NCBI GenBank assembly: GCA_033064195.1
Contig: JARBJD010000001.1
Span: 62,001-126,000 of the forward strand
Reading direction: 5' to 3'
Length of the DNA stretch: 64,000 nt
Source of the DNA: Blattamonas nauphoetae
Taxonomy: Eukaryota > Preaxostyla > Oxymonadida
Shown here: in pieces, positions 22,010 through 32,504 of the stretch
Layout of the letters: each line of letters begins with the position of its first letter
Position numbering within the stretch: position 1 is the first letter of the stretch
Position numbers and translations under genes: made by a program
The notes under the pieces: generated by a model
What the model saw: the letters and a program-made list of their open reading frames with translations, nothing else
What the model was told of the DNA's origin: nothing
Database searches by the model: none

Positions 22010-25000
22010 ATGAGGATTTCTTCGCCCTTTCTTATTTTTGTTTGTTGTTCTGTAATCACAAGAACTCACATCCTCTGTGTCTTGTCTTCCAGATCTAACA
22101 TGTTCGTTCATGTCCTATCAATATTTTGTGTATCATGTTCGTTCCAACCACAACTATCAGCAGAACCTCTCCAGGAACACCTGAACCAATATTTTGTACA
22201 CAAAAAAGACAGCTTTGCCCATTCACTAGATCTTCCAGTGGGAACATTTTACTGTGATTCCATCTCATTATCCTCGCGATCAGTCACAATTATCGGACGG
22301 GACCAAACAACACTTTCACATCATCAATCAAAACGGCATGAAAACACTGAGACTCCCGAGAATAGAACATTCACGACACTTTTTGTGATGAGCAATTCCT
22401 CTCTCTCACTTTCAGGGCTCCATACAGATCTCCATTCATCAACTCCAAGCGAAACACCAATCCATTGTTCAGAAATGCATTCGTCTTCGCTCTCAACAAC
22501 GAATTGCACCTTCTCATGGATTGGATGGACGCCTTTGTTCCTTGTGAACGAAGGAACCGATCTGGGGAAGTCATCAGTCACGATTATCTCATGTCGTCTC
22601 GTCAGCTCCTCAAACAGAGTAGTCCCGCTTGTGAATAACGTTTTGAGTCATGCAATTGGAACCCAAATAAGCGTGAGCATTGTTGCCACCTCTCTGTCAA
22701 ACAAGGAGATCATTGGTCCAGATGGACTTGCACAGAAGCAGACCAAGAATGACCGCTTCTCCCCCTCAGCGGATCGTGTTGCGACCACTCTTCTGCATGT
22801 GGCCTTTTCAAATGTGTCATCTTCCCCACACTCTGTCCCATTAATGGAAGGGAATCTTCGACAGAGCATGTTGGGCTGTTCAGTGTCTCGCTGCAACAAC
22901 CACCTTTCGGGATCAACTCTGCGAGATATGAACGGGGGTGGAGACTTCCTTTCATCAAATTGCACGTTCAGTGATTGTCACACCTATTCTCACGAACGCC
23001 CATCCGTCATTGAGAACTCGAAAGCGAATGCAGAAGACCCATACACAAACCAGGTTTACGACGGAGTCGAGGATGGTTCCACACGATTTCTGGTTGAAGG
23101 GATAACAATCACCAACTGTTCGTTCTCCAACATGCACTACACTGTCACATCAACCTACAGTTATAATCTGGGAGGTTCTTGTATCTACACCACCAGACGA
23201 ACCGCAAACCTGATCATTGACACTTGCTCATTCAGCACGTGCTCAGTCTCTCACAACACAGCCAGCCAAGTAATATACGCTGGGTGTATCCTCCTTTATT
23301 CATCGTCTTCAGCCTCACCTCGCATAAAGTCGAAAATCACGTCGTGTTCGTTCCAAGATTGGTATCCCGGCAACCCATCAATGTCCAAACATGTAGGAGG
23401 TGCTGTGGGGGGGTACACCATCAAAACGGGTCTTGAGGTCATCAACAGCAACCTAACCCTGACAGGATCGAAAGCACAAACTTGGAATGGAGGATTCATT
23501 GCATATTACTATTCAAACTTTGAGTCATACCCACTCACTATCACCAATTGTCAGTTGAAAGGTGATGGTTCATCAACCGGACAGTGCATCACCTACACAA
23601 ACAACCGAGTTCTCCAATCACTCACCCTCTCCATCACTGACACGTCCATTCTCGACACAAACTCGGACATCGCCTTCAACTCCGCGTGCTCACCAAGCCC
23701 GTTCACAATGACTCGCACACATATGAGGAATGCAGCAATCAACTTTCAAAGTGTGAAATCCACGTTGTATCCGGCCTTGATTGTGGATTGTCTCCTCGAA
23801 CAAACGAACCTCAATTTGGCTGTGTGTGAAATTGCTATGTTCGTATCAGGCACTGTCTTTAATGGAACTCGTACGCCGAATTCAGCTCCATCCATCATGC
23901 TCTCAAGCAGCAGACCAGCAGTATTCCATGGCTGCACGTTTAGTGATATCACCACGAATGGGAACGGACTGATTGTGATGTCTGATTCAGGCTCTCTCAC
24001 TCTTGACACCATCTCATTCACAAAATGCAGCGGAACGAAGGCAGCGGGTGTCTTCCACATCATGCGCACCTCTCTCTTTGCCTCTTTCTGTACATTTGAT
24101 GACATCACAGGAAAAACAGCCAACATCCTCTTTGTGGACCAAAACTGTTCTTCGCTCTTCGAAAACTGTGTCTTCAATCTTCCAAACTCGGATGTTGCCG
24201 ATATCCGTTTCAGCTCGTCTTCAACGTCGATTCTGAATGGATCGTCTGTCATTGGATGTGTCTCCAATCGAACACTCACAACAACCGAAGATGGGAAGAC
24301 TCTTTCAAACTGGCTTCTCGTCACAACACCAGAAGGATCTTCGCCGAACAAGATGAAAGTGGGGGTCTGGTCAGACGACCAAGAACAATCACCAGAAATT
24401 CACCCCACACTCTCCGATGCATTTGATCATCTCTTATCAACCATTCCGAATTCCATGTTGATATCGGATGGCTCATTCGAAGAGAACTCGGCACTGCAAG
24501 TCTCAGTCGTCATTGAGATTGTTGGAAACGGGACGGAAGCTTTCTCCTGTCACATGACTCGACTGAAGACGGATGGATTTAGCGTGCTCGGAAATGGACA
24601 ATTGACAGTTCGATCCATTCTGCTTGTTCCCTCAACACCAAACTCGGTCTTGTTCTCAATGTCGGCTGACGAAGTGATGGAACTGAAAAGTGTCACTTGT
24701 CAGGATCTCTCTGGACAGACATCCAACCTCGTCTTCCTCACAGCTGGACAGACTCGAATCGTCAGCTCAGTCTTCAACAACACGCAATCATCGGAAGCTC
24801 TCATCGCCGTCACTGGAAGTGCGTCGTTAACTCTTTCAGACACACTCTTCGTGAGAGTAAATCGAACAAGCCTCAAACCGACTCCCGTGGCGACCACGCA
24901 ATGTGCAAGCTGTGTTCAAACACAAACAAGCGGTGCTGTGGCCATTGTGTACTCTCGCTTTGGTGGATGTATATCGAATGGGCGAGCAGGTGCCATTGAC

Positions 25001-28000
25001 ATCGCATCGCTCAACCCTTCCAGCACTGTGATGATGGAATGGTGTCGTTTTGAGAGAAACAAAGCTGGATCTGGTGTTGACAATGAAGAAAAAGGAGATG
25101 ATGGCATCATTATTGGATTCCTGGGAAGTCAGTGTGACCTCAGATTCGGGACTTTCGAGTCAATCCCGTCTGTTCACCATTTTCTCGTTGATTCGACACG
25201 CCCCTTCGTTCCAGCTCCGCCGTCTCTTCAGTTCATGCTGTATGGTCTGAATCAATATTTAGCGTGGATCGATCTCAAATGTCTTGGTTCTGAGTTACTC
25301 ACAAACACAACATTGACATTCTTGTTGGGAGAACGTCTCCACAACAACATCCACACAACAATTACCACCAATTTTGTATACTCTGAAACAATCTCTCCTT
25401 TCTTGTTTCGGAATGGGTCAACAAGCATCAAACTTACCTCAGGATCCTCCCTCAATGTTGAACAAACTTCAGAAATCTTCTGCCAACTCGTCAATGCATC
25501 TCTGTCTCTCGAGAACATCAGGCTCTTATTCCAACAGCTCGAAAACATTGCTTTCTTAGTCGATGAAGACTCGTCTCTATCTCTCTCTCTTCTGAATGTC
25601 AGCTGGGCGAGTCAGCCTCTCACACATCCTTTCATTTCTTCCACCGGCCACTCGGTGACAGTGGATCGGACGAATTTCACCTCAACGCTACAGGTTATTG
25701 ATGTCCCCTTCATCAAAGCGACTCGACAAATACGGGACGGGACTTTCTTCTTCAATCAAGCAGGCACTCTCGCCATCTCATTTTCAAGCCAACCATTCTT
25801 TGATGTTCAAGGAATGTCCTCTGCAACAATCTCTAACACCAAGTTTTCATCCACCAGCAATACCACCGCCCCATTCATCCGCGTCTCTGACTCTTCATTG
25901 ATAATCTCGTCATTATCAGGTACATCATTCAACAGCTCAACAGATGGAAGCGTCCTCGCCGCAGAGTCCAGCACTATTTCCATCACTTATGGAACGTTTT
26001 CTCAGTGCTCTGCTCAGAACGGTGGAGCAATCAGTTGTCTCCTGTCAAACATCACCATCAACGGTGTGACATTTTCTAAGTGCTCTGCTCAGAACGGTGG
26101 GGCACTACATCTGTCGTCGTGCAATCTCACATTCCAAGGTTGCACTTTCAGTGAGTGCACTGCTTTGAATGGAGGAGCCATCTCAATCGATCTCAGCGAC
26201 TCGAATTGTATTCAACAGCAAACTACCACAGTCACTCTCTTCTCTGGATGCTCCGCCACTGCAGAACTTGAAAGCCAGCTTGTGGGGAAAGGGGGAGCGA
26301 TCCACGTGCGAGGACAATGTTCTTCCGCAACCCCAATCGCCATCAACTCATTCAGATTCGAGAAGAATACTGCGGGATTTGGGAATGATGTGTTTGTCGA
26401 TCTCGAAGTGATCGATGGGAAAGGTGTTGACTGTCTCCAATACTGTGGTGGAGAATCGTACAGTGCGTGGCCCCATCTCGAAGTCGAGGGAACTTCTGAT
26501 GAAACAGAACGTGATCGCATCTCAGCATTCCTAAAATTCCCAATTATTGAAATTCGACAAGTGGGGTACGATAGTGATTCTTGTAAGTGGTCCAACGCCC
26601 AATGCAGGACACTCGGATACTCACTTCAATTCCTCCGTGCGACTTTTTTGGATGGATCTCTCTACACGCGTATTGGGAGATACTTGGACCAATCCGTTGT
26701 TACCGAATGCATCACTCTAAACGATCAGCATGTCTCTCTCACGTCAACTCCGACACCTATAACGACTCTAACCCTCCCAAACACTCTGATTGACGATTGT
26801 TCGATGTTCACGATCAATGATTGTTCTCACCTCACAATTCAAAGGCTTTGTTTCTCTCTTAAGCCACATCATCGGGTTATCGATGTCTCTTCGGCTGAAG
26901 GATGGATTGAAATGAAAACCTGTCAAATTATTCACGAATCAGGAGCAACCATCTCGTTTTCACCAATCCATTCTGTCGGAAATCACCTTTCATTGTATGT
27001 TGTTACCTTCAACTCTTCAGTCAAATCAGCACCACCAACATTCTCTGTCCCTCTCGTGAAGTTTGCTCCAACGCCCTCCGAAGCTGGGCAACTTGGAAAT
27101 GGTTCATTCGAAATGACACATTGCTCTTTCATTGATCTCTCTTTCTCAAACACCCCACCCATCGTCCTCGAAACGAAAGGCACGGTAGCATTTTCATCTC
27201 CAAGTTTTACGAATGTTACAAATGGTTTATCAAATGGCCAAGTCCTCTCACTGAATGGCTCTTCTTTCAAACAGCAAATCGACCCTGATCTCTGGACGAA
27301 AAGCTACTCTGCATCTGATCCCACCGCACTCCTTGGTGAAGATAGTTCAATGGAATGGGGACACAAATGGCGGACATCCTCACTTGTGTATTGGTTGATT
27401 TCACCAAAAACTGAAGTGATCCTGGATCGTACTGACATGGCTGCGCATGATCATCCCAATTGCGGATCAAGCGAATTCAAATGTGATATTCTGGAGTCAT
27501 CCTTCACATCAGCATCGCTCAACTCGATCAACATCATTTCTCTTGCCTCTTCGACGTCACTCAACTCTCCACTCGTCTTGGAGGAATCGTACGTCATCAA
27601 GTCTTCAAGTCCCATCCAAGAAATCCAAATGGATGAATTTGGATCAGTTGAGTTGAACAATCTCACTGCCACTCTTGCTTTCTCATCGTTGAAAATCACC
27701 ATAAAATCAACTTGCTCATCCGCGGCTGTGTTTGTTGTTTCAAATGGCTTGCTTGAACTATCGTCCTGTACGATCGGACCATCCGATCCGCTCTCAGCTA
27801 TTCTCTCGCCTTCCACAATCAGTCTGATCGAAGTGAAGGAATCAGGCAGGCTGAATCTTGTTGGGAGTTCTCTCTCAAACTTGGCCTTCACACACAATAC
27901 ACTCGGAACAGCCATCCATCTGAAGAAGCGATCAACCTTCACATTCACCCCGACTTCTTCCCCGTTCTCGTCGATTACTTCGAATGGGACGGGAAGTCTC

Positions 28001-31000
28001 ATCTTGATCGAGGTGGAAAACGATGACGAAATAACCGAAGCCGAACTAAAGTTTAAGAGTTGGGCTCCAACCAAAACAGAAGTTCGATTCACGTTGGAAG
28101 AAAAGAACATGTTCGTCGCGAAACGTGCGAACGGTTCATTCGATAAATTGATTTACGCCTGGTATCCCTACGATTACAAAACTCTGCACGTCTTCCCTGA
28201 TGGAGATACTCATGCCAAGTGTGGTCTGGCTGTGTTGCCGTGTTCTTCACTCAGCGACGGTCTGTCAAAAGTGGGTGATGGGAGACTCGTTGTCGTCGAC
28301 GGGGACATAATTCAGCTAGACACTCTCTCGTTTGACGCGAGAGCCACCACCATCCAATCTCCTGACTCCGCTATTCATCAGTTGTCAGTGTCACATGATG
28401 CGTCTGTTGTTTCTAAGTCTAACAATTTGTCTTTCTTGCGTCTATCATTTGTGCCACTCGGTCTGTCCTCACGATCCAATGAAGACACAAACGGACGAGA
28501 CCAATCACTATTCACTGTTGTTTCTGGATCACTCTCTCTTTCAGACTGCTCTCTCTCTTCGTTCGTACTTCTGTCGTGCCCGCTGATTGCTCACACCACA
28601 GGCTCACTCTCTCTCCAATCGTGCACAGTCGACTCAATCATCCGCTCACAGGAAAGGGGCTCTCTCCTCGCGACTTCGATGAAACAAGACATGAGGCTGA
28701 CCATCGATGATTTGACATTCTCTTCGATGTCATCGTCTCCGGATTCTGTCGCAATCCTCCTCAGCTTCTCCGCGATTGAGACTCCTTCGTTCGCCCTGAC
28801 AAAACTGAACTATGGACAACCTGCAGAGCCAACCGCTCGATTTGTTGAGATTGTCGGAAAAGACATCTCGAAGTGGATCACCGTCAACGATTCAGCGTTC
28901 GCTGACTCGTACACAAAGAAAACTGATCTGAACTACCTCTGGAGCATCGACGAAGAATTCGATCTTTCTGCCTCTCTTCTGTTCTATCTTCTTCCACACG
29001 CTGGCCCAGTCGGTGTGGAGCGGGATGGATATAGAATTGATCGATGTGGATACAGCACTGTCTGGTGCCCAACAATCGACCAGTCTCTGCTCCGAATGGA
29101 AGAACAGAATACAACGGAGATGGAAGTGATGGGAAATGTGGATCTGACCTCTTCAACCGTTCTGACAAGACCGCTGCAGATTCGAGGAGGAGTGAGTGTT
29201 TCAACAATCCATGTTTTATCGGATGGATCAATCCTGTCATCTCTCCACCACACCCTCACAGCTGAATACCTCTTCATCTCACTTCCAGACACACACAATC
29301 CCGATGCCGTGTTTGTCTCGTCGTCTGACATCATCAAACTGAACTCCCTCACAGTCTCATCGACAGCACCGTCGAATGCGATGCTTGTTCAGATTTTGGG
29401 AGGACAAGCGGAACTGGTTCGTCTGACCCTCAATGCAGGACTGAAGGAAAACACAGAACTGATCCAGATAGCTGCAGGTGAGGTGGATGTCTCATTCATC
29501 AGTGTAACGTCTTCTCTTGATAACAACCAAACAATCATTCGGATGAAAGATGGTCGTCTCAGATTAACGAACTTCACACTCGCAACATCAGAAACTGTGG
29601 ATGGAAGATTTTTGGATCTCTCTGGAGAATCAGTTGCCGTGTCCAACATCACCCTCGCCCATCACACGTTTTCGTCTGCTCCATTTGTCTTTTCTTCGGT
29701 TGGATCGACTTCACTTGTGGAAATTCACACCAAAAACTGCACCACATCTCATCTTGTGGTGGCAACAGACTGTGATGACGTCTCACTCCGCCAATGTTCA
29801 TTTTCTAGTGTGACGACACACAACAGTGTGGATGACACTTCACAACTCTGCAGCTGGGATGATAGCCTTCTTTATTTCCAGAACTGCGCCACACATCTCC
29901 ACTTCACAGAAATGACATATCTCCACCAGGGAGCAATCACCACACTGGGCGGATCACTCACCATCACTTCATGCACCTTCTCCTCCAACATCCATCACTC
30001 CACTCTCTTCCCTTCACTCAGACACAACGTGGACTGCCACGATGGGAATGTCACCATTGTGAGTGTCGCAAGTGGGGACGGTGATCAATCGTCTCCTCAC
30101 CACTGGATCGCATCGACAAATTGCACCGTGGAAAAGGCATCGGATGTTCTCCCAGCGCCGTTCTTCACTCCAACATTGATTTCTGCAGATTCAAAGAGCG
30201 TCTTCAACAAAACAAGAAAAGAATACGACGTCATAATGAAGGGAGCCGTGCTTGTTCCGTGTGGGCTGACGTTGGAGATCTTCGAACATATTGCCGTCTC
30301 AAAAACATCATTCCTGGAAGGCAACCATGTCGAGCTCCCCTTTGATCTCGAAAACAAGACATGGAATGAGACAACGATTCTGTTCGCTCTTCCGATAGAT
30401 TCCTTCTCTGATCTGAACACAAAACACGACATTCGCTGCCGTCTCCTTTATGGATCAGGAGAGCACACCGATTCGTTTTCTCTGACACGAGGTTCGACCG
30501 ATAAGATGTCTCAAGCAGCTCAAACCGTGATGATTGTTGTCCCGATCGCCTGTGCAGCCATCTTCGCCCTTCTCGTCATCTTGATCATCCTTCTCGTCCT
30601 TCGCCGTCGAAACAAGAAGAAGCAAGAAACAGTGGAGAAGAGAGAGCTCGACGATGCTCCCGCTTTCCAGGATGAAATGAAATATGAAGTGCTCGATCAT
30701 CTCACGACTGCTCGGCCGTTGATCCACGCCTCGACTGAAGGTGCTCCTCAGAATCAATCGATGCTCGCAGTGTCTCATGCCAACAGCCACGAGCTTAATT
30801 CCACGTCGGGCGCACAACAACGAACCCAAATTCAAAATCAAATCACAGCGATGCAATGTGAGGGAGACAACGCTGAGGTCATCGTCAACCGAGCAGACAC
30901 GCTCTATCGAGCACTCCACGTCGAGAAGAAGCTCGATTTGAACAAGGCCGTTGTTCGAAGACAGCTCATCTCAGGATTGGAGAAGGTTGTGAAAGAGCAC

Positions 31001-31501
31001 CCCAACTCTGAGCTGATCACGAGACTCTCCCCTCACTGGATTCTGCTGGATCAGTGTGGAACTGTCTGCTTGAAGATTGATATTGAGCAAAACACTTTCC
31101 AGAACGCGACGAAGCAGTCGGAAGAAGATCGGCGATGGGATGCACCGGAACAAGAAAGCAAAGAGAACAACGAGTCAGCAGTCGTCTCCAACCCTCTCAA
31201 GGCGTCAGTTTTTAGGCTTGGCCTCGTCTTGTGGGAATTAGAGACTGAATTGGTACCCTTCGGGGAATTGGATGCAATCAATGCGTCCAGACAGGTGAAA
31301 GCCGGCATGACCCCGCTGATCCACAATTGGGATGACACCGAAATGGCGGAACTTGTGAAGGATTGTCTCTCGTTCGATCCGAACGACCGACCATCACTTT
31401 CTGACGTGAAATCCCGTCTGAACCTTCAGACGGTCAAATCGCCGATTCCTGCTCTACCTCAACAGAACGACGTCGCTGTCATTTCTAGAGCCACTGGTTA
31501 A
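22010..31501 (+). CDS. Giant beta-helix surface receptor with pseudokinase tail
   Basis: A single 9.5-kb open frame of up to 3,163 residues. The more likely start is the ATG at 22100 (MFVHVLSIFCVSCSFQPQ), which gives a clean signal peptide; the 22010 start adds 30 residues. The ectodomain (about 2,800 residues) is built of short strand-turn units such as LTLDTISFTKCSG and ITNCSFSNM, with many N-x-S/T sites and Cys. This is the pattern of right-handed parallel beta-helix (pectate-lyase-like) folds. One transmembrane helix (VPIACAAIFALLVILIILL, near 30540-30600) and a basic stop-transfer RRRNKKK follow. The cytoplasmic part ends in a kinase fold: RLSPHWILLDQCGTVCLKI replaces HRD..N and DFG, then RWDAPE, VFRLGLVLWELE and DPNDRPSLSDV. 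With the catalytic Lys and both Asp absent it should be a pseudokinase. Ligand and partners are unknown. Confidence 0.85.
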   Translation: MRISSPFLIFVCCSVITRTHILCVLSSRSNMFVHVLSIFCVSCSFQPQLSAEPLQEHLNQYFVHKKDSFAHSLDLPVGTFYCDSISLSSRSVTIIGRDQTTLSHHQSKRHENTETPENRTFTTLFVMSNSSLSLSGLHTDLHSSTPSETPIHCSEMHSSSLSTTNCTFSWIGWTPLFLVNEGTDLGKSSVTIISCRLVSSSNRVVPLVNNVLSHAIGTQISVSIVATSLSNKEIIGPDGLAQKQTKNDRFSPSADRVATTLLHVAFSNVSSSPHSVPLMEGNLRQSMLGCSVSRCNNHLSGSTLRDMNGGGDFLSSNCTFSDCHTYSHERPSVIENSKANAEDPYTNQVYDGVEDGSTRFLVEGITITNCSFSNMHYTVTSTYSYNLGGSCIYTTRRTANLIIDTCSFSTCSVSHNTASQVIYAGCILLYSSSSASPRIKSKITSCSFQDWYPGNPSMSKHVGGAVGGYTIKTGLEVINSNLTLTGSKAQTWNGGFIAYYYSNFESYPLTITNCQLKGDGSSTGQCITYTNNRVLQSLTLSITDTSILDTNSDIAFNSACSPSPFTMTRTHMRNAAINFQSVKSTLYPALIVDCLLEQTNLNLAVCEIAMFVSGTVFNGTRTPNSAPSIMLSSSRPAVFHGCTFSDITTNGNGLIVMSDSGSLTLDTISFTKCSGTKAAGVFHIMRTSLFASFCTFDDITGKTANILFVDQNCSSLFENCVFNLPNSDVADIRFSSSSTSILNGSSVIGCVSNRTLTTTEDGKTLSNWLLVTTPEGSSPNKMKVGVWSDDQEQSPEIHPTLSDAFDHLLSTIPNSMLISDGSFEENSALQVSVVIEIVGNGTEAFSCHMTRLKTDGFSVLGNGQLTVRSILLVPSTPNSVLFSMSADEVMELKSVTCQDLSGQTSNLVFLTAGQTRIVSSVFNNTQSSEALIAVTGSASLTLSDTLFVRVNRTSLKPTPVATTQCASCVQTQTSGAVAIVYSRFGGCISNGRAGAIDIASLNPSSTVMMEWCRFERNKAGSGVDNEEKGDDGIIIGFLGSQCDLRFGTFESIPSVHHFLVDSTRPFVPAPPSLQFMLYGLNQYLAWIDLKCLGSELLTNTTLTFLLGERLHNNIHTTITTNFVYSETISPFLFRNGSTSIKLTSGSSLNVEQTSEIFCQLVNASLSLENIRLLFQQLENIAFLVDEDSSLSLSLLNVSWASQPLTHPFISSTGHSVTVDRTNFTSTLQVIDVPFIKATRQIRDGTFFFNQAGTLAISFSSQPFFDVQGMSSATISNTKFSSTSNTTAPFIRVSDSSLIISSLSGTSFNSSTDGSVLAAESSTISITYGTFSQCSAQNGGAISCLLSNITINGVTFSKCSAQNGGALHLSSCNLTFQGCTFSECTALNGGAISIDLSDSNCIQQQTTTVTLFSGCSATAELESQLVGKGGAIHVRGQCSSATPIAINSFRFEKNTAGFGNDVFVDLEVIDGKGVDCLQYCGGESYSAWPHLEVEGTSDETERDRISAFLKFPIIEIRQVGYDSDSCKWSNAQCRTLGYSLQFLRATFLDGSLYTRIGRYLDQSVVTECITLNDQHVSLTSTPTPITTLTLPNTLIDDCSMFTINDCSHLTIQRLCFSLKPHHRVIDVSSAEGWIEMKTCQIIHESGATISFSPIHSVGNHLSLYVVTFNSSVKSAPPTFSVPLVKFAPTPSEAGQLGNGSFEMTHCSFIDLSFSNTPPIVLETKGTVAFSSPSFTNVTNGLSNGQVLSLNGSSFKQQIDPDLWTKSYSASDPTALLGEDSSMEWGHKWRTSSLVYWLISPKTEVILDRTDMAAHDHPNCGSSEFKCDILESSFTSASLNSINIISLASSTSLNSPLVLEESYVIKSSSPIQEIQMDEFGSVELNNLTATLAFSSLKITIKSTCSSAAVFVVSNGLLELSSCTIGPSDPLSAILSPSTISLIEVKESGRLNLVGSSLSNLAFTHNTLGTAIHLKKRSTFTFTPTSSPFSSITSNGTGSLILIEVENDDEITEAELKFKSWAPTKTEVRFTLEEKNMFVAKRANGSFDKLIYAWYPYDYKTLHVFPDGDTHAKCGLAVLPCSSLSDGLSKVGDGRLVVVDGDIIQLDTLSFDARATTIQSPDSAIHQLSVSHDASVVSKSNNLSFLRLSFVPLGLSSRSNEDTNGRDQSLFTVVSGSLSLSDCSLSSFVLLSCPLIAHTTGSLSLQSCTVDSIIRSQERGSLLATSMKQDMRLTIDDLTFSSMSSSPDSVAILLSFSAIETPSFALTKLNYGQPAEPTARFVEIVGKDISKWITVNDSAFADSYTKKTDLNYLWSIDEEFDLSASLLFYLLPHAGPVGVERDGYRIDRCGYSTVWCPTIDQSLLRMEEQNTTEMEVMGNVDLTSSTVLTRPLQIRGGVSVSTIHVLSDGSILSSLHHTLTAEYLFISLPDTHNPDAVFVSSSDIIKLNSLTVSSTAPSNAMLVQILGGQAELVRLTLNAGLKENTELIQIAAGEVDVSFISVTSSLDNNQTIIRMKDGRLRLTNFTLATSETVDGRFLDLSGESVAVSNITLAHHTFSSAPFVFSSVGSTSLVEIHTKNCTTSHLVVATDCDDVSLRQCSFSSVTTHNSVDDTSQLCSWDDSLLYFQNCATHLHFTEMTYLHQGAITTLGGSLTITSCTFSSNIHHSTLFPSLRHNVDCHDGNVTIVSVASGDGDQSSPHHWIASTNCTVEKASDVLPAPFFTPTLISADSKSVFNKTRKEYDVIMKGAVLVPCGLTLEIFEHIAVSKTSFLEGNHVELPFDLENKTWNETTILFALPIDSFSDLNTKHDIRCRLLYGSGEHTDSFSLTRGSTDKMSQAAQTVMIVVPIACAAIFALLVILIILLVLRRRNKKKQETVEKRELDDAPAFQDEMKYEVLDHLTTARPLIHASTEGAPQNQSMLAVSHANSHELNSTSGAQQRTQIQNQITAMQCEGDNAEVIVNRADTLYRALHVEKKLDLNKAVVRRQLISGLEKVVKEHPNSELITRLSPHWILLDQCGTVCLKIDIEQNTFQNATKQSEEDRRWDAPEQESKENNESAVVSNPLKASVFRLGLVLWELETELVPFGELDAINASRQVKAGMTPLIHNWDDTEMAELVKDCLSFDPNDRPSLSDVKSRLNLQTVKSPIPALPQQNDVAVISRATG
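26004..26175 (+). repeat. 75-nt (25-residue) beta-helix rung repeats
   Basis: Within the giant receptor, AGTGCTCTGCTCAGAACGG occurs at 26004 and again at 26079, with a diverged third copy at 26154. The spacing is exactly 75 nt. The encoded unit is (S/K)CSAQNGGA, then (E)CTALNGGA, one per 25 residues, consistent with one turn of a beta-helix. The near-identity of the first two copies points to recent internal duplication or gene conversion. Confidence 0.8.
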
Positions 31502-32504
31502 TTTCTCACTGCTCTTCACACAATCACACTTCACAACCATCACTTCATTTCAGCCAACAATTCACGGTTACTACTGGTCACATGACAAATTGGCATCACC
31601 ACACCTCTCACACTCGAACACAACTGGACCTTATTTGGGCCCCCTCCACTACACTCCTTCTGATGACCCAAACACGTCACACATCCACTGTCGTTCGAGA
31701 TATCACTCACGCCACCACCTCATCTGCATGTCATGATTGACACGATTAAATCAACTCTTCTTCGTTTCCTCTCCTCCACTCTTCTTGATTTCCACACATC
31801 CATCAGTCTTTTTCACATTTGTGCACTATCGACTTCACTCCCGGAAGTGGCTCCAGATCACCTCTCGTTCAGCTCACTTCAGTCATGCAACCATTTCTGA
31901 GGTCTGGGACCCTCCGAATGCGATTCGGTCATTCTCACCTCCTTAACACCTTGATTTTGTTTGTTAGTTTCGTTTCCACACGACATTGCGCAACATTTTG
32001 TTCTCTTCGTTTCTCAATTTTCCTCCACGCTTTACAAGTGTCTGTCATTCCGTTAAACTCTTCTTTCATTCACCTCACACTGACATCGTGGAAGACATTC
32101 TCCTTCCTCTGTCTGGTACACCTTTTCCATCATTGTTTTTCCATTCTCATTCACTTCTGTTTCTGAAAATCAACATTCCTGGGTGAAGTGTTCGGAACGA
32201 AGAGACAACATTAAACAAGTAATGAATATGAAGACAAGCAACGGAAGAAAGAACAGCCAACACGATTGATGGAAGAAAGAGACAGGCCCTTCACAATGGG
32301 AGGAACAGTAGTTCGTGCTCCTGTGACGGGCCTTCGGCAGGTTTGACATTGTCATTCACTTAATTCACTGTAAAACGCTTCTTATTTATGATAGGATTAC
32401 CAAAAAGCCGGAACAAATAAAGATAGAGGGACAATTGAGACGAAAAAGTTGAAACATCAAAAAATGAAAACTAAGGTGAAGTGAAATCAGGAAGAGATGA
32501 TTGT
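31502..32504. other. 1-kb convergent intergenic region
   Basis: Lies between the 3' end of the giant receptor and the 3' end of the proteasome beta-4 gene. Plus-strand pyrimidine-rich (CT/TC) DNA fills roughly the first 650 bp. No open frame has domain support. The only structure I see is a hairpin at 32284-32333, listed separately. Confidence 0.5.
32284..32333. other. Long imperfect hairpin (inverted repeat)
   Basis: The arms AGGCCC and GGGCCT (6 bp) are followed by a T/C mismatch, TCAC/GTGA (4 bp), an A-T pair, a 3-nt bulge, GGAG/CTCC (4 bp), a 3-nt bulge on the other side and GAAC/GTTC closing a 4-nt AGTA loop. That gives about 19 pairs in 50 nt. It is outside any gene and could be a structured RNA, part of a 3' UTR or end signal of the convergent genes, or a cruciform. 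There are no flanking terminal repeats that would mark a small transposon. Confidence 0.5.
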
